A stretch of DNA of 64,000 nucleotides from Runella sp. MFBS21 (lineage in GTDB: Bacteria; Bacteroidota; Bacteroidia; Cytophagales; Spirosomataceae), in the NCBI RefSeq assembly GCF_029433105.1, contig NZ_JARNTW010000004.1, forward strand, positions 62,001 to 126,000, in the 5' to 3' direction. Of this stretch, positions 25,739 to 34,666 are shown one piece after another (the first letter of the stretch is position 1; the number at the start of each line of letters is the position of its first letter). The notes beneath the pieces were generated by a model that saw nothing but the letters and a program-made list of their open reading frames with translations, did no database searches and had not been told where the DNA came from. A program made the translations under genes and the position numbers.

Positions 25739-26164
25739 TTAGTTGAGACCGAGGTTACGCATTCTTTTGACGAGGTCATTTCGTTTGCTTGTCCAGAAAA
25801 CGTTCCACTCTGCATCCATTTTTTTGGTGAGGGTGTAGCCATCCTGTTTGCCGTAGCGACTATTGTAGAGATTGTAAATAGAGGTCAATTGGCGGTCTGA
25901 CAATCCGATTAACTTTAAGAAAAGTTCTTCTTTGTCAGAGGCTAAAGTGAACAAACCATTCAAAACGCTCCATGCTTCTTCGACGTAGATGTCAGGTGAC
26001 CAATTGGGGTCTTCAGGAAGGCTTTTGGGTTTGTAATCCGAAAAACTTCCCCGCCCTGCCTGACGACCGATGAAATAGATAAGTCCTACAATGACCACCC
26101 CAAATACCGTGTATTGGATAGGCCGACTTTTGTAAGCCCTTACGTACCATTTTTCTTGTTTCAT
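25739..26164 (-). CDS. N-terminally anchored helical protein
   Basis: 141 residues: a membrane helix (about 17-35) and a helical domain of about 80 residues in which LIGLSDRQLTSIYNLYNSRYG recalls annexin-like helices found in several phage and plasmid proteins; the match is only by pattern. Its ATG overlaps the stop of 26161-26919. Confidence 0.6.
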   Translation of the reverse strand: MKQEKWYVRAYKSRPIQYTVFGVVIVGLIYFIGRQAGRGSFSDYKPKSLPEDPNWSPDIYVEEAWSVLNGLFTLASDKEELFLKLIGLSDRQLTSIYNLYNSRYGKQDGYTLTKKMDAEWNVFWTSKRNDLVKRMRNLGLN

Positions 26165-26919
26165 GGCTTCTTAGTTCGTTTGGTTTTTTTACGGACATAA
26201 CTTACCACGGCAACCCCAAAAGCCAGTGAAGACAGACCAAGCGCCGCCCATACGCCAGCTGAGTTGGCCGCAGGGGTGGGATTTTCGAGGTCGATGGTAG
26301 GACTGGTGTTACCCTCCGCAGGTTTGTTGGTATCAACGGGGCTGCTAGGGTCAGAGGAGGGCTTAACAGTGGGGTTGACGGTCGATACGTAGTCACGGTG
26401 GACGTAGTAGCTGATTTTCTTACCCGATGAATCTAGCTTATAAGCTCCGCTTAAAGTGGTAGCATAGATAAGGTAGAAATCATTGTCGATGAATCCGTCA
26501 GATTTTCCAAGTAGGTCGCCTTTGTTGGCCGCGCCTACCACGTTGAGCAGGTTGGCGAGTGAAGGACTATTGCGGAGTCGAACGCCGTTTCCCGTACAGT
26601 AGTAAAACTTGGCTACTTTTTCATCTAACGCAGGGGCATATACTGATACTTGGGTAGCGTCGCACCAAACTTCCGTAACGGTTGTGAAAATACCTTGCTC
26701 GATAGGGACACGTAACTTGACTTTGACGAGTTTTTTGGCAGTACGCCACCCGATGACCTGCCCAAAATTGATACCGTTGGCTTTGTTGTTATAGACTGAC
26801 CCCACGTAGGAAGTCGTATCTAGATTATCGGAGGCAGTGAGCTTGGTGTACAGGTTGACGAAGCCTTTGGGGCTATCTGCACTAAGGTAGATACCAAGTT
26901 GAAATTGTGAGAGCGCCAT
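26161..26919 (-). CDS. SH3-like protein with C-terminal membrane helix
   Basis: 252 residues from the ATG at 26919. The N-terminal half is beta-rich; the middle (about 125-190) is an SH3-like domain (YYCTGNGVRLRNSPSLANLL through YYVHRDYVSTV). A Pro/Ser/Thr-rich linker follows (about 195-220), then a membrane helix (about 224-242) and a basic tail (RKKTKRTKKP). Largest of the tail-anchored SH3-like set, and a candidate minor virion protein. Confidence 0.65.
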   Translation of the reverse strand: MALSQFQLGIYLSADSPKGFVNLYTKLTASDNLDTTSYVGSVYNNKANGINFGQVIGWRTAKKLVKVKLRVPIEQGIFTTVTEVWCDATQVSVYAPALDEKVAKFYYCTGNGVRLRNSPSLANLLNVVGAANKGDLLGKSDGFIDNDFYLIYATTLSGAYKLDSSGKKISYYVHRDYVSTVNPTVKPSSDPSSPVDTNKPAEGNTSPTIDLENPTPAANSAGVWAALGLSSLAFGVAVVSYVRKKTKRTKKP

Positions 26920-26920
26920 A

Positions 26921-27082
26921 TTACTTCGTTTTAGTTTCGTCCACAACTACATACTTTGCGGGACCCGCGATTTTTCGAGCTACCCACACTGCACCGCCAA
27001 TGAAAATACCCACCGAAATAATACCGACTACGGTCGAAAGAACGCCCGCTAAAAAGGAAGCGAAAGTGGTTTTGGATTTCAT
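26921..27082 (-). CDS. 53-residue membrane protein
   Basis: Starts MKSKTTFASFLAGVLSTVVG; one long Gly/Val/Ile-rich helix (about 9-36) and a charged end. The open frame extends upstream through the terminator stem, which is clearly not coding, so the ATG at 27082 is used. Confidence 0.6.
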   Translation of the reverse strand: MKSKTTFASFLAGVLSTVVGIISVGIFIGGAVWVARKIAGPAKYVVVDETKTK

Positions 27083-27093
27083 AGCTGTTTTAG

Positions 27094-27136
27094 AAAAAAA
27101 GCCCGTGAGCCGCATTATCGGACACACGGGCTTTTT
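27094..27136 (-). terminator. internal terminator of the left unit
   Basis: Stem AAAAAGCCCGTG (27096-27107) with CACGGGCTTTTT (27125-27136). On the minus strand the hairpin is followed by seven T. It lies behind the first two genes of the unit, so those two should be transcribed more than the rest, as expected for major structural genes. Confidence 0.8.
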
Positions 27137-27156
27137 AGGGTTTGGGGTGAATGAAA

Positions 27157-27885
27157 TTACTTCTTCTTTTTCTTCTTGGTAAGTGCTTTGTAGAGCCAAC
27201 TTCCGACGACGACCACTACCAATACCCCACCTACCCAAAGGAGGATAGTTTTGGCGTTGGTTTTGATTTTTTGTACGAGGGTTTCGGAGGTAGCATCTCC
27301 GTCAGCGGTAAGGGTAGCACCTCCTGTAGCGTTTTTCTTCGCCGGATCGTCGGCATCATTGACATAAGTTCCGTCAGGATTAAGGAGTTTACCGTCTTTG
27401 TCGCAACGAATAGCAACGCCCGAATCATTGATAATGAAGTACAAACCAGATACGGCATCCTCCCCTTCTTTTTTGGTAGTTGCGTTCCCAAAATGGCGAG
27501 GGTCTTGGTTGGCGGTACCATCAGCCGATTTGAAGCCAATTTCGAGGAATTTGGCATTGTTGGCGAAATACTGGATTTCCTCTGCGGTGTGCGCAGGTGA
27601 ATATACGACACCCCCTTCTAATTTTTCGACGGCAAACCATTCGCGCGGGTGCGGCGCCCACACAGAGCGGTCTGTCCAAGGCCCACCTGTGCCGTCCAAC
27701 ACCTGTGCAAGGATAATAGGGGAGGCTAAGTTTTGCTTTTGGGTGACGTTGGTTTGGTGGTTGGTAGTGGTGATAGTTTGCGGAAAAAACCGCGCACGGA
27801 TTTTCTTGGGATTAGCCGTCCCTACGTAGCCTAGCTCGACACCATCGGCGTAGACTTTGTTTTTTTCGAGTTTTGTAATTGCCAT
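27157..27885 (-). CDS. C-terminally anchored protein, candidate structural protein
   Basis: 242 residues: a beta-rich N-terminal domain (about 1-160) with repeated short VYADGVELGYVG-like strands, an acidic linker, and a C-terminal membrane helix (about 213-232) ending in a Lys cluster (KKKKKK). Second gene of the left unit and upstream of an internal terminator, so probably abundant. No family recognised. Confidence 0.6.
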   Translation of the reverse strand: MAITKLEKNKVYADGVELGYVGTANPKKIRARFFPQTITTTNHQTNVTQKQNLASPIILAQVLDGTGGPWTDRSVWAPHPREWFAVEKLEGGVVYSPAHTAEEIQYFANNAKFLEIGFKSADGTANQDPRHFGNATTKKEGEDAVSGLYFIINDSGVAIRCDKDGKLLNPDGTYVNDADDPAKKNATGGATLTADGDATSETLVQKIKTNAKTILLWVGGVLVVVVVGSWLYKALTKKKKKK

Positions 27886-27932
27886 GAGTGAAAAAAGTTG
27901 TTTTTGAAGCTGTTAACAGGTCTTGTTGGGTC

Positions 27933-28445
27933 TTACTTAGAAGGCACTAGCCTACGGCTCATGTAAGGACCTAATTCAAGGGTCACTTTGATACTTGATT
28001 GAGGTAAAATGGTAATCTCTACCTCCGCTACGTCGCCTAAGAAAATGTTGTGAAGGAGGAAATTGGCGGTCCCTACTTGGCTTGCTGAATCAGCTTGAAG
28101 GTTTTCCACGATGTCGTCTCCTAAGGTGGGGGTTTTGATAGCGACGGAGTTGGAAAGCTGTTCAATGAAGTTGGAAGATTGGATGGGAGAAACGGTAACA
28201 CTAGAAAGCTCAATAGGGCAGGCTTTGGCGAAATTTTGGAGGTATTCAAGGGTTAATTCACCTTCCACTACACAATTCTCTCCTTGTTTGAGAATAGAGT
28301 TGTTGTAGTTGATGTGCCTGAGTCTAGCGGGAGAGGGAACTAAGATTTTCTTCTCAACCTTGTCGGTGGTATTGGTAAGGGTTAGCTGAATTACCTTTTT
28401 GGCTTGGGGGATGGTTGATTTTCCATCAAAAGTGAGGTGTTTCAT
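27933..28445 (-). CDS. beta-rich protein, first gene of left unit, capsid candidate
   Basis: 170 residues, no signal peptide or membrane helix. Alternating hydrophobic strands (VIQLTLTN, EVEITILPQSSIKVTLELG) suggest a beta-sandwich. It is the first gene of the left unit, about 100 bases behind the conserved upstream element, and is followed by an early terminator, the position of an abundant structural protein. Too short for a double jelly-roll capsid protein; a single jelly roll is possible. Function is inference. Confidence 0.55.
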   Translation of the reverse strand: MKHLTFDGKSTIPQAKKVIQLTLTNTTDKVEKKILVPSPARLRHINYNNSILKQGENCVVEGELTLEYLQNFAKACPIELSSVTVSPIQSSNFIEQLSNSVAIKTPTLGDDIVENLQADSASQVGTANFLLHNIFLGDVAEVEITILPQSSIKVTLELGPYMSRRLVPSK

Positions 28446-28543
28446 TGTTGTTTGATTTTGCGTTGGTTTTTGGCAAAAAAATGATGGAACGAAAGTTAAG
28501 AGGAGAAAAAAACTAAGGTTAGGAAATGCGACGGTGAAAGGAA

Positions 28544-28577
28544 GATTACGACGCTCATAGGCCTAATCCAACGTAGA
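28544..28577 (-). promoter_or_regulatory. conserved 34-base upstream element, copy 1
   Basis: GATTACGACGC..., CCTAATCCAACGTAGA at 28544-28577 matches 40127-40161 at all but a few positions. Both copies lie in front of minus-strand genes (about 100 and 60 bases from the ATG) in the same orientation. Probably the core of a promoter or the site of a shared activator of the two units. Confidence 0.6.
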
Positions 28578-28632
28578 GGGTGGGTGACTTGAAAATGGGC
28601 GATTGCGTCTAAGGTTAAAACCCTCCAGCCCA

Positions 28633-28878
28633 ATGAGTAAAATAGAAGAATTTGCCCGCACAAAGGGGTATAAGTATTTACTGCTTTATGCCGATGAAGA
28701 CCAAATAATGGTAGAAAAGAAATACACTTTTTTTAGAAGCCGTAAGGGGATTTCCTTAAAAATCAAAAACTCGGATATTGTGGCTTTTCACTATTTGCAT
28801 TCCTACAAGGATGTAAAACTAACGCACTACTTTAAGAACCAAAACCCCAAATGGCTTTGGTGGTTGTTAGGGAAGTGA
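28633..28878 (+). CDS. hypothetical protein
   Basis: 81 residues from the ATG at 28633, basic and aromatic-rich, soluble. It is the only plus-strand gene among about 40 minus-strand ones between 15 and 43 kb, standing in the gap between the two units. Not recognised; a small regulator or a moron-type gene is possible. Confidence 0.55.
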   Translation: MSKIEEFARTKGYKYLLLYADEDQIMVEKKYTFFRSRKGISLKIKNSDIVAFHYLHSYKDVKLTHYFKNQNPKWLWWLLGK

Positions 28879-28890
28879 TATACTAAAAAA

Positions 28891-28920
28891 ATACCCTAGC
28901 ACCAACAGGCACTAGGGTAT
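28891..28920. terminator. terminator closing the right transcription unit
   Basis: Perfect 9-bp stem ATACCCTAG (28891-28899) with CTAGGGTAT (28912-28920). A run of seven A before it gives a T run on the minus strand, so it ends the unit coming from 43.5 kb. Confidence 0.8.
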
Positions 28921-28949
28921 CCAAACTAATAAAATGATAACTAAAAAAC

Positions 28950-30542
28950 TTATCCAAAAATCCTCTCCCAAAAACCCTGCTTTTGGACGGATTTTGAGGT
29001 TGATTTCTTGGTAGCGGTAGTCTTTTTGCGCTTATTGGTTTTGGTTTTTCTTACTTGACGTTTGGCCACGGTTGCTTGTTTAAGGCCACCAAGCGTACTG
29101 TACAAGGCATAAAACTGCTGTTCGAGCTTGGGGGTAAGTTCGTTGGACTTTTTGAGGCGTTTTTCCAGACTTTGAAACCCTTTTACATTTCGCTTATCCA
29201 CTCTTTTGTACAGCGTATTAAGGGTACGTTCACGTTTGAGTTCTTCGACAAGTTTGGTGGGCAATGCCCCCAATCCTTTGGCTTTTTGCTCATGCTTGTT
29301 GATTTGAGCGATAAGCGAACTAAGAAAATCCGAGTCAAACAAGATTTTTTTCTCATACTGCGCATTTTCGCTTTTCAATCTTTTTAGCTCGTTTTTTGCT
29401 TTTTCTTCCTGTTTTTCGGAATGAGAAGGCTTTTTGTCCGCTTTGGGCTTCTGTACTTTAGAGGAGGCTTTTTTGTCCGCTTTGGGTTTGACTTCCGCCT
29501 TGGGCTTTTCCTCTTCACATTTACAATCTTTGGCTTTGGGGGTAGCTGCTTTGGGCTTTTTGTCGGCCTTTGGTTGCTGCATCGGTGGCTTTGCTTCTGC
29601 CTTGGGGGCAGGCGGCATTTTGCTCATGGCCTCGGTGTATTTTTCGCGGAATACGCCCAAGGTACGTTCGATGTTTTCGCTGCGTTCAAAAACCGAATAA
29701 TCCGTCCAATTTTGGGTGAATTTTTGGAAGGTATCATACGACTTTTGTAAGGTCTCGTGGGGCATATCCTCCCGCGTTTTGGGGGCGATGTTGGCTTGTA
29801 GCCATTTTGCGTTGTTCGTCATGGATGTGATGGTTTTATTGGTTTGGGGGAAACTCTTTTGGGTGGGTTGGTCTGAATATTTGGCGTTTTTTTCGAGGCT
29901 GTAGAGGATGTTCTTTTGGCGCTTCCAGATACTTTCGTCGGTTTCGTAAACCGCCACGGGCATGAGGACAAAAATGGCTTTTTGGCTCCTGAAAACAGAC
30001 TCAATGAGCAGGGGTTGGGACTTGATAAGGGCGGCCTTTTTGAATTTGAAGGTAGCCTGCTGTACGCCATCGTCAGACAAAAGTTTGACAATCCTTTTGA
30101 GGTAATCTACGTCATAGAAAACGAGGTTTTGAGCGTAAGCAACGAGGCAAATAGCCGTTCCCACCTCACCTTTGTAAGTGTTACTTAGGTGGGTATGGTT
30201 GAGTTCTTCTAAGAGCTTTTTTAGGTTCACTTCCAACGCCTTGTGGTGGTCGGTTTCGAGTTGGTCTAGCAGCTCTTTGTAATTGGGGAATCGACCATCG
30301 GCTACTTCGCCCGATGGCAGAAACACCCCACGGGTAGGGGTTTGGGTCTGAAGGTGCATCAAAAAATGCCCGTTGGTGGCGGTGATGCCATGCGCATCAA
30401 AATGAATGCCCTGAAAATTAGGGTGTTTGGGCTTGGTAAAAGGCTTGAAAATTTTCAGTATCTCTTGGTCGGGCGGCGTGTTAGGAGCCATTACATTGAC
30501 TTCTAACTTGCCCAAAGTGAGGGGCAATTGTTTGTTTTTCAT
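28950..30542 (-). CDS. sliding-clamp-like protein with basic Lys-Pro-Ala tail
   Basis: 530 residues. The N-terminal half (about 1-220) shows landmarks of a DNA polymerase beta clamp: THISTATNG-like strand HGITATNGHFLMH, then ADGRFPNYKELL (family motif DGRFPxYxxVxP) and near the end of the domain QPLLIESVF... IFVLMPV (family ending YVLMPM). About 310-400 is a repeated KADKKPK-type segment rich in Lys, Pro and Ala, and the remainder is coiled coil and basic. A clamp with a long charged tail is unusual and may tether replication or packaging factors. Only one or two of the three clamp domains can be seen. Confidence 0.6.
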   Translation of the reverse strand: MKNKQLPLTLGKLEVNVMAPNTPPDQEILKIFKPFTKPKHPNFQGIHFDAHGITATNGHFLMHLQTQTPTRGVFLPSGEVADGRFPNYKELLDQLETDHHKALEVNLKKLLEELNHTHLSNTYKGEVGTAICLVAYAQNLVFYDVDYLKRIVKLLSDDGVQQATFKFKKAALIKSQPLLIESVFRSQKAIFVLMPVAVYETDESIWKRQKNILYSLEKNAKYSDQPTQKSFPQTNKTITSMTNNAKWLQANIAPKTREDMPHETLQKSYDTFQKFTQNWTDYSVFERSENIERTLGVFREKYTEAMSKMPPAPKAEAKPPMQQPKADKKPKAATPKAKDCKCEEEKPKAEVKPKADKKASSKVQKPKADKKPSHSEKQEEKAKNELKRLKSENAQYEKKILFDSDFLSSLIAQINKHEQKAKGLGALPTKLVEELKRERTLNTLYKRVDKRNVKGFQSLEKRLKKSNELTPKLEQQFYALYSTLGGLKQATVAKRQVRKTKTNKRKKTTATKKSTSKSVQKQGFWERIFG

Positions 30543-30546
30543 GGGC

Positions 30547-33500
30547 TTAAAAAGCTAAAAGTTCGAGTTCAAGTTCGAGGGCAATGGCTTCCATTTCCAT
30601 CAGCTCTAGGTCATTTGAAGGGGACTTAGCAGGGAGAGGCATCTCAGGAAATGGCTCATATTTCCTCAGCACTTCTTTTTGGTTTGCTGCGGCCTTGACG
30701 GGTTTAAGGTAAGAAAGCATCTCATCGTTGAGCATACACGACAACCCAAATTTTTCGGACACATACTCACAAAAAGCGTCTAGCTGATCAGGCTTGATAA
30801 CGGCCTTCATCTTCTCACCGTACTTGGTGAAGTTTTCGTTTTCTACCATTTCGAGTAGCCCCTTATCGGTGTAGAGGTCGCCACCTTTCACTTTGGAAGC
30901 AGGCACAAATACGATATAGCCATTTCGCGACATGACGCTCAGCTTGTCATTGCCAATCATGCGACCACTCGGCATATTTCTAATCACGTCAGCGCACTGC
31001 GAAAAGGGGACAATCTTGTTGATTTTGGAAGTGCTACCCTGCACGGGCGGCGACAACACCGAATAAGGCACGAGCAAGCCCTTACGGGTGCTGCCGTCTT
31101 GCATTGTAAAATCGACAATACGCGTATTTCTGAACTGCTCTTGGGCAATGGCTTGCAGTAGGTTGCCAGTGATGATATAGACGCGGATGCGGTCGCTATT
31201 GAGTTCTTTGACGCCCTCCTCCCAAAATCGTTGTAAGGGGGTATTGTAGTGGTAGGTTTCCTGGGCGGCTTTGAGGAGTTGCACAAGGTTGCTATAACCT
31301 GACTTGGCCAAGTTAAAACTTATCCTTCGCACCGAACTAGCGACCGCAAAATCAACGTAGATTTTGCCTAGACTGTAGGGGTTTTTGGCTTTTGGGTTGA
31401 TTTTGACCCCTAAACATACCAACCGCTCCAAGTTACTGACGATTTTTCGGCCTGCGTAGAAGTTCTTAATGACTTCTTCGACAAGGTCAATGGTGGCGTC
31501 TTCTTTGGTGGTTACGAGCGTGATTTGGTCGGTGTACTCTTTTTCTGCTTCGGCCATTCGAGCGCGAATGACTTCGGCTTTTTCTTCTTTTGCCTTCGCC
31601 AATTGGGCGCGTAGCCCTTGCATTTCGGCCTCAAAATCCTTGCTGATTTTTGCGATTTTTTCATCCCGTCGTTGGGTGAGAAACGAAGAGGCTTCATGGA
31701 ACATTTCTTTGGTGTGAATCCTTACTTCTTTTCCATTGGTGGCCTCCTCAATGAGCTGTTGCAGCTTGGCGTGGGTGTAAGGTTTGTGGAGGTTGTTGAC
31801 CTCATATAGGCCCAACATGGATCGCTTGGCAAACTCCGAAGTGCCAGTGGGTTTTCCTGCGACGAGGAGGTCTTCCTGTATCAATCGGGCTTTCAGGTCA
31901 AGTACTTCTACTTCAAGGTCGTATTCTCCCGCATTGACGAGCCTTTCGACTTCTTTTTTGTAGGCTTCGGCTACTTCTTCGTAGAAAATCTGCTGTCGAG
32001 CGGTGGGGATAATGGCGACACGTCCTGCTACTTTTTTGGCCAGTTCTTCGGTTGTCTCCTTGTTGTCACCGTGACCCATCCACTTTTTGAGGTCACACAG
32101 GCTGTAGATACTCTCTTTGCCGTTTTCTTCACGCTCGACCTCCACGTACTCTTTGACGACCCGGTCGCCAATTTTGTTGAGGAAGTCGTTGGATTGCAAA
32201 ATATCTTTCGACGACTTTTGGCTACTGGTGGTGTTGGCAAAGAGCGAACGAAGTTTGTTTTGGAGCATCATGGTAGGCCGCTGCTCGGCAGGAATGGCCG
32301 ATACGATGTAATCGTAGATAGGCGGTAAAATTTGGCCCGTACGGTTGATGCGTCCCCACTTCTGCACTTCAATGTTGACGTCAAGTTCGGCTTGGGCAAT
32401 AATCATGACTCGTTGTTTGACCTTGGAGGCAGGAACGCGCTCGGTGGGAATCGCGTGAGCTGATGCGCCCGTTGCCCCCGATTGATTGATGAGCAGTACA
32501 TCCACTTCGTTGTTTTGGAACCGTCGAAACGCCCCTGCCGCATCCTCTTTGGCGCGTGGCACCACGACCCCCGTTTTGGGCATGACCCTGCCAAGCGTGG
32601 GGGATTTTTCGAATTTGATTTCTTTGCTTCGCCCCGTGACCTCGGCGACCTCGTAACCTTTGGCCGCTATCATCTCTTTGATAACGTCGATGGGGGATAC
32701 CAAAATATCGGTGGTGGTTTGGCGAATCACCTCCAGTATCCTTTGGTAATCTTTTTGCCCTTGCACGGACAATTCCTCTACCTGTAGCTGTCGATACTCG
32801 GTTTTTCCCCAACCACTTGAAACCTGAATTTTCAAGACACTGCGGAGGGCTTTTTCAAGCACCAAGGCAAAGTCTAGTTTGATGCGGGTTCCGCCGTTGC
32901 GGTCTTCAATGCCCCCTTCGGTGAGTTCGTCGATGAAACTCCCCATTGTATTGGCAAAGGCAATGACGACCTTTTTGCCTTCCTGCAAGCGTTTGAGGGC
33001 TTGCATGGCCACGGCTTCGGCCTTGGTCGAAAACAGGAGTTGATTGATGACGTTGAACACCTTCGAGAAGTAGGGTACATTGTCCACCCCTGCGGCTTTG
33101 GTGCCTTGGTTGAGGTTGGCTTCTCCCATTTGGTTTTTCAGGATTTGGTTCAGCATTTTCAGCGACGAGCCCACGTGAATGCTTTGGAACGCAATGATTT
33201 GGCGAATAACGCTCGTAATGCGGTCAACGGTTTGGCGGTGTTGGTCTTTCAGGTTAGGCAATCCCCACGCCTGCGCCGATTCATCCAAGGTAATCCAATT
33301 GACCACGGCGCCCGTACTTTCGAGGCCGCGTTCACGGCGAATCATTTGCCCCTCTTTGACCAAAATCGACGATACCCATTCTTGCATCGCCACCCCTCCT
33401 ACGGTAATGGCTTCTGCGAGTCCTTCAGCGGTGGAGTTGACGTCGCCGATGGCCGTTTTTTGGGCGTACAAGGCCATGTTTTCGGGACGTTTGGCGAAAG

Positions 33501-34524
33501 TTCCCGAAAGAAAAACGGCACCTTCGGAGGCTTGAAGCATCTCTCTAGCAATGATACCCGTGCTAGAATCCCCGCCCGAAGCATTGTGGGCTTCGTCCAT
33601 GATGATGATATTATCCTCGGCCATGTTGGCGATAAACTGCGCTTTTTTGCCCTTTTCCACCACTTTCACCCCTGCTTCGTACTTGACCTTATTACCCGTG
33701 GCAATTTGGGAGTAAGTAAGCATGATGAGACGGTAGGGACTTGGCAAACGACCCGAAGCGAAAATGGCATCCTGCTCGGCTTTGTCGGGGGCTTCGTAGA
33801 GGATATTACCGTTGGCATCCTTGATGCTACTTTTTAGCTCCTTTGAGTTGACGATGAAAGGCACGACGTGGGTGCCTTTTTGGAGGTCATAGGCTTTGTT
33901 TTCCGAAAAGGTAGACACCTTCCGAACGCCTTTTTGCTTGAGATAGTTGTCGTAGTTTTCTTGACTACCGTAGTTGTCTTGTTCCTCTTCGGTGAGTTCG
34001 TCCCATTCTTTTTCCGCCGCTTGGTTGCGGCGTTTTTTGATTTGCGTACCGTCTTCGCTGCCGATGCCAATCAGGTCGCGGTAAATGTCGGAAAAAAGGT
34101 TAGGCTTTTCGGTGAAAAAAATGGGCGTTTTGCCCCGTAAAAGGGCGTAACGGATGATGGCGGCGGCCTGTCTTCCTTTGCCAATGCCCGTTTGGTCGCC
34201 GATGACAATGCCTTGTTTTTTGGCTTCGATGTTGTAGATAGCGAGGGCTACGCCGTCGATTTGCTCGGCGAAAAGGGCATTTTCAAGCGCCTGCATGGTG
34301 GGATAAGCGAGCTTACGACGAACGTACTCTTCGACGCTCATATTGCCAAAATTGGCTTGCAAATAAGCGGTCAGTTCGGCGTGAGCCAGTGCCATTTCGG
34401 CGGCCATACTATCGGGGGTTTCGACCTTCATCGAACGAGTCTTGGCGACTGGAAAGTAAACCGCACCCAACGCATTGTTTTTCTGGCGTTTTTTAGCGGT
34501 GTTTTTTTTGGTTGTTTTTTTCAT
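30547..34524 (-). CDS. strawberry-notch-like SF2 helicase (DarB-like)
   Basis: 1325 residues. Walker A TGIGKGR lies at 112-118 and the Walker B DEAH box at 309-312. Around 735-745, KWGRINRTGQ with PIYDYI matches the C-terminal domain of strawberry notch proteins (helicase motif VI equivalent). The region about 960-1030 is coiled coil. In phage P1 and relatives, DarB unites such a helicase with an adenine methylase and protects incoming DNA from type I restriction; here the methylase is a separate gene 2.4 kb upstream. A basic N terminus (MKKTTKKNTAKKRQKNN) may bind DNA. Confidence 0.8.
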   Translation of the reverse strand: MKKTTKKNTAKKRQKNNALGAVYFPVAKTRSMKVETPDSMAAEMALAHAELTAYLQANFGNMSVEEYVRRKLAYPTMQALENALFAEQIDGVALAIYNIEAKKQGIVIGDQTGIGKGRQAAAIIRYALLRGKTPIFFTEKPNLFSDIYRDLIGIGSEDGTQIKKRRNQAAEKEWDELTEEEQDNYGSQENYDNYLKQKGVRKVSTFSENKAYDLQKGTHVVPFIVNSKELKSSIKDANGNILYEAPDKAEQDAIFASGRLPSPYRLIMLTYSQIATGNKVKYEAGVKVVEKGKKAQFIANMAEDNIIIMDEAHNASGGDSSTGIIAREMLQASEGAVFLSGTFAKRPENMALYAQKTAIGDVNSTAEGLAEAITVGGVAMQEWVSSILVKEGQMIRRERGLESTGAVVNWITLDESAQAWGLPNLKDQHRQTVDRITSVIRQIIAFQSIHVGSSLKMLNQILKNQMGEANLNQGTKAAGVDNVPYFSKVFNVINQLLFSTKAEAVAMQALKRLQEGKKVVIAFANTMGSFIDELTEGGIEDRNGGTRIKLDFALVLEKALRSVLKIQVSSGWGKTEYRQLQVEELSVQGQKDYQRILEVIRQTTTDILVSPIDVIKEMIAAKGYEVAEVTGRSKEIKFEKSPTLGRVMPKTGVVVPRAKEDAAGAFRRFQNNEVDVLLINQSGATGASAHAIPTERVPASKVKQRVMIIAQAELDVNIEVQKWGRINRTGQILPPIYDYIVSAIPAEQRPTMMLQNKLRSLFANTTSSQKSSKDILQSNDFLNKIGDRVVKEYVEVEREENGKESIYSLCDLKKWMGHGDNKETTEELAKKVAGRVAIIPTARQQIFYEEVAEAYKKEVERLVNAGEYDLEVEVLDLKARLIQEDLLVAGKPTGTSEFAKRSMLGLYEVNNLHKPYTHAKLQQLIEEATNGKEVRIHTKEMFHEASSFLTQRRDEKIAKISKDFEAEMQGLRAQLAKAKEEKAEVIRARMAEAEKEYTDQITLVTTKEDATIDLVEEVIKNFYAGRKIVSNLERLVCLGVKINPKAKNPYSLGKIYVDFAVASSVRRISFNLAKSGYSNLVQLLKAAQETYHYNTPLQRFWEEGVKELNSDRIRVYIITGNLLQAIAQEQFRNTRIVDFTMQDGSTRKGLLVPYSVLSPPVQGSTSKINKIVPFSQCADVIRNMPSGRMIGNDKLSVMSRNGYIVFVPASKVKGGDLYTDKGLLEMVENENFTKYGEKMKAVIKPDQLDAFCEYVSEKFGLSCMLNDEMLSYLKPVKAAANQKEVLRKYEPFPEMPLPAKSPSNDLELMEMEAIALELELELLAF

Positions 34525-34531
34525 TAGGTTG

Positions 34532-34666
34532 GATTTGCTATCAAAATAGAGGTCGACTTTGTACGGCTCCGGAATTCATCAGCGCCGCAGCTCGAAAATT
34601 TGCTATCAAAATGCGCCTCGACCGTGAAACCTGGGAAGATCTACGGGCATGATTTTGCTATCAAAA
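34532..34666. repeat. GCTATC triple-box element, copy C
   Basis: GCTATC at 34537, 34602 and 34657, all in the same direction, steps 65 and 55. The last box covers the stop codon of the gene at 34661-36946 and the first lies eight bases in front of the helicase ATG (minus strand), so the element fills the whole intergenic gap. Confidence 0.8.

Noticed and set aside
33001-33837. Long plus-strand open frame (278 codons) opposite the helicase gene
   Set aside because: A shadow of the minus-strand helicase gene, which has clear motifs; the antisense frame has no recognisable features.
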